Assembly: GCF_038002825.1 (NCBI RefSeq)
Contig: NZ_JBBODF010000001.1
Location: forward strand, 3,162,001 to 3,226,000
Origin: Paenibacillus sp. FSL H8-0048
GTDB taxonomy: Bacteria > Bacillota > Bacilli > Paenibacillales > Paenibacillaceae
DNA length: 64,000 nucleotides
Direction of reading: 5' to 3'
Made by a program: the position numbers and the translations under genes
Shown: piece after piece, positions 62,278 through 64,000 of the stretch
Layout of the letters: each line of letters starts with the position of its first letter
Position numbering within the stretch: position 1 is the stretch's first letter
The notes under the pieces: model-generated
The model's input: the letters and a program-made list of their open reading frames with translations, nothing else
Told to the model about the DNA's origin: nothing
Databases searched by the model: none

Positions 62278-63489
62278 CTAGCGCACCGCAGTAACCTGCT
62301 TGCTTCTTCTCCGCCGCGCATAGCCTACCGACAGCATGAAGCTGATGAACAAGACGAGCGCAGCCACCGCATAAGGGAAATTGATATCCAGATCGAACAG
62401 GACACCCGCCACAATCGGGCCGGCAATGTTGCCAAGGCTCGTATATGCGGAGTTCATCCCCATCACCAGGCCCTGCTGCGAATCATCTGCCATCTTGGAC
62501 AGCTGGGTGCCGACCGCCGGGCGAAGAATATCCATCGCCAGAAAAACAACAAAGGTCACCGAAACAATCGCTACAAAGCCATGCACGAACAGCGTCAGAA
62601 GAATCGACAGGCCCGCGATCATCAGACAGGCGGAAATGACCCGGCTCTCTCCGAATTTGTTCAGAATCCAGCTGAATGCGGTAATCTGTACCACTGCCCC
62701 GGCAATGGAGCCGAACGTCAGGACAAACGCAATATCCTTAGGGGTGAACGCGAATTTGTGATCCACGAACAGTCCGAATACCGTCTCATAGTTGGCCAGT
62801 CCGAAGGACAGCACGAATACAATAATTAATCCGAAGAAATAAGGCTCACGATACGAGCGCATGAGCTGCATGATTAGACTATCATTATTACCTTCCATCG
62901 TTCTTGCTTCTTCCCGCAGCTCCGCTGAACGCGATTCCGGCAGGACCAGCAGGGTAATAACCGCAACAATGGCAGCCGCTCCCGCAGCGACGAAGAAGGG
63001 GACACGGATGCCAAGCTCCGCAAGATAGCCGCCGATTCCCGGCCCGATGATGAAGCCGGTGGTAATGGCTGCGTTGATGAAGCCCATACCCTTGGCCCGT
63101 TCCTCCGGGGAGGTGGTGTCGGCCACATAAGCCATAACCGCAGGCATAATCATCGCAGCACCGATACCGCCTAGCATTCTAGATACGAACAGCACCCAGG
63201 AGGCGTTGGCCAGACCGAACAGAAGCTCTGAGAAGGCGAATACGGCCAGCCCGCCGACGATGATTTTTTTGCGGCCCATCTTATCCGACAGTCTTCCGGC
63301 GAAGGGCGAGACCAGCAGCTGCGTCAGCGAGAAGGCTGCCACCAGCAGTCCCACCACACTCCCGCCAATGCCCAGCTCGTTCATATAGGTAGGCATAATA
63401 GGGACAACTAGTCCAATCCCCGTGAACGCCAAAAAGATATTCATCATCAGGAGCAGCATCGCTCCCCGGTTCTTTAACAGTAATGACAT
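62278..63489 (-). CDS. MFS multidrug efflux transporter
   Basis: A 403-aa 12-helix MFS protein close to the NorA/Bmr/TetA-type drug:proton antiporters: MLLLMMNIFLAFTGIGLVVPIMPTYMNELG in helix 1, the motif-A loop PFAGRLSDKMGRKKIIVGG, and motif C as GFIIGPGIGGYLAE. A TetR regulator gene lies 68 bp upstream in the same direction and probably represses it. Confidence 0.92.
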   Translation of the reverse strand: MSLLLKNRGAMLLLMMNIFLAFTGIGLVVPIMPTYMNELGIGGSVVGLLVAAFSLTQLLVSPFAGRLSDKMGRKKIIVGGLAVFAFSELLFGLANASWVLFVSRMLGGIGAAMIMPAVMAYVADTTSPEERAKGMGFINAAITTGFIIGPGIGGYLAELGIRVPFFVAAGAAAIVAVITLLVLPESRSAELREEARTMEGNNDSLIMQLMRSYREPYFFGLIIVFVLSFGLANYETVFGLFVDHKFAFTPKDIAFVLTFGSIAGAVVQITAFSWILNKFGESRVISACLMIAGLSILLTLFVHGFVAIVSVTFVVFLAMDILRPAVGTQLSKMADDSQQGLVMGMNSAYTSLGNIAGPIVAGVLFDLDINFPYAVAALVLFISFMLSVGYARRRRSKQVTAVR

Positions 63490-63557
63490 GGTGTTTCCCT
63501 CCGTATATCCCAGAGCCTTGCTATATGCTCTAGTTGTAATTCATCAGTTATCTCTAT

Positions 63558-64000
63558 TCATTGCTCAATCTTCCCGGACCCTATCCCCTGAAGCAGGATC
63601 TGAATTCCCGCACGGTAGTATGCCCTGATCGTCTCCGGGGTATCGGTCCGCCCTGTGATCTCATGGACCCGGCTGATTCCCTCCAGCATGGCGCTGAGCG
63701 TGATTACATAGTTCTCCAGATCACCACGGATCAAATAACCGGAATCCATCCCCTCTTGCAGCAGTACACGGCAGGCCTCTGTCACCGATTCGAAAATATG
63801 CGAGAGGCGCTCACGGATCTCCTCCGACAGCGTATGGGATCTTCCGTATTCCTCCAGGGCATGAATTAGCGGATTCTGGACATCTTTTGCATAATGATCC
63901 CCAAGCGCGTATAGACGGGCTTCCGTTCCGCTAATCCCGCTCCGCAGCTCCTCCCACTCCTTGAGCCACTTCAGGGTATCCACCTCCACCACGTACAGGA
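63558..64000 (-). CDS. TetR family regulator, N-terminus beyond window
   Basis: The frame is open to the window edge (LYVVEVDTLKWLKEWEELRSG), so the helix-turn-helix lies outside. The visible C-terminal 147 residues are helical and typical of a TetR ligand domain (AEARLYALGDHYAKDVQNPLIHALEEYG; LENYVITLSAMLEGISRVHEITGRTDTPETIRAYYRAGIQILLQG). It likely regulates the downstream efflux gene. Confidence 0.75.
   Translation of the reverse strand, partial: LYVVEVDTLKWLKEWEELRSGISGTEARLYALGDHYAKDVQNPLIHALEEYGRSHTLSEEIRERLSHIFESVTEACRVLLQEGMDSGYLIRGDLENYVITLSAMLEGISRVHEITGRTDTPETIRAYYRAGIQILLQGIGSGKIEQ

Overview
The window reads as chromosome of a Gram-positive, spore-forming bacterium of the Paenibacillus type. 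Evidence: purine-rich GGAGG-type ribosome sites with many GTG/TTG starts, a CmpA sporulation protein beside SprT, S-layer homology proteins, a LplABC-type carbohydrate transporter, and type I-C CRISPR repeats. No phage or complete insertion sequence was seen.

Layout. 1-1665: end of a branched-chain amino acid ABC transporter (livH, livM). 2207-3037: CPBP membrane protease. 3408-6473: two Gfo/Idh/MocA oxidoreductases around an AraC regulator. 6474-7296: hairpin-rich spacer, then tRNA-Ser and tRNA-Asn. 7382-13535: housekeeping and small regulatory genes (MBL hydrolase, Lrp/AsnC, pentapeptide protein, SprT, CmpA, DinB, CGNR, diguanylate cyclase). 13744-29672: AT-richer accessory region with three CRISPR arrays (9, 2 and 13 repeats). 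All three arrays are read leftward from homologous leaders, and there are no cas genes. Between them lie small stress or accessory genes and at least four decayed genes. The third leader abuts five tandem copies of a 380-bp non-coding unit.

29987-49567 is the most notable region: about 20 kb of tightly packed, leftward genes that look like one biosynthetic locus. It carries a minimal type II polyketide synthase: ketosynthase alpha, a chain-length-factor-like partner with Arg at the catalytic position, acyl carrier protein and holo-ACP synthase. An aromatase/cyclase, a cupin, an MFS exporter and an unusual Cys-rich winged-helix regulator go with it. The tailoring genes include five radical SAM proteins (three HemN-like paralogues and two cobalamin-binding-type paralogues), a U32-family protein, a flavodoxin-like protein, a cyclase-family hydrolase, an amidohydrolase, a TIGR04076-type protein, an AhpD-like protein and an alpha/beta hydrolase. 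I infer a pathway that builds an aromatic polyketide and modifies it with oxygen-independent chemistry.

50217-58393: aldo/keto reductase, then two paralogous SLH proteins flanking an AraC regulator and a LplABC-type sugar uptake system with a candidate cre site. 58508-64000: GNAT, Tex, an MFS drug exporter and a TetR regulator cut by the window edge.

Three non-coding repeat families recur in the window: a 230-270 bp element at 3.1 and 52.3 kb, the 380-bp unit with a relative at 59.6 kb, and short TGTA/TACA repeats at 49.8-50.1 kb.
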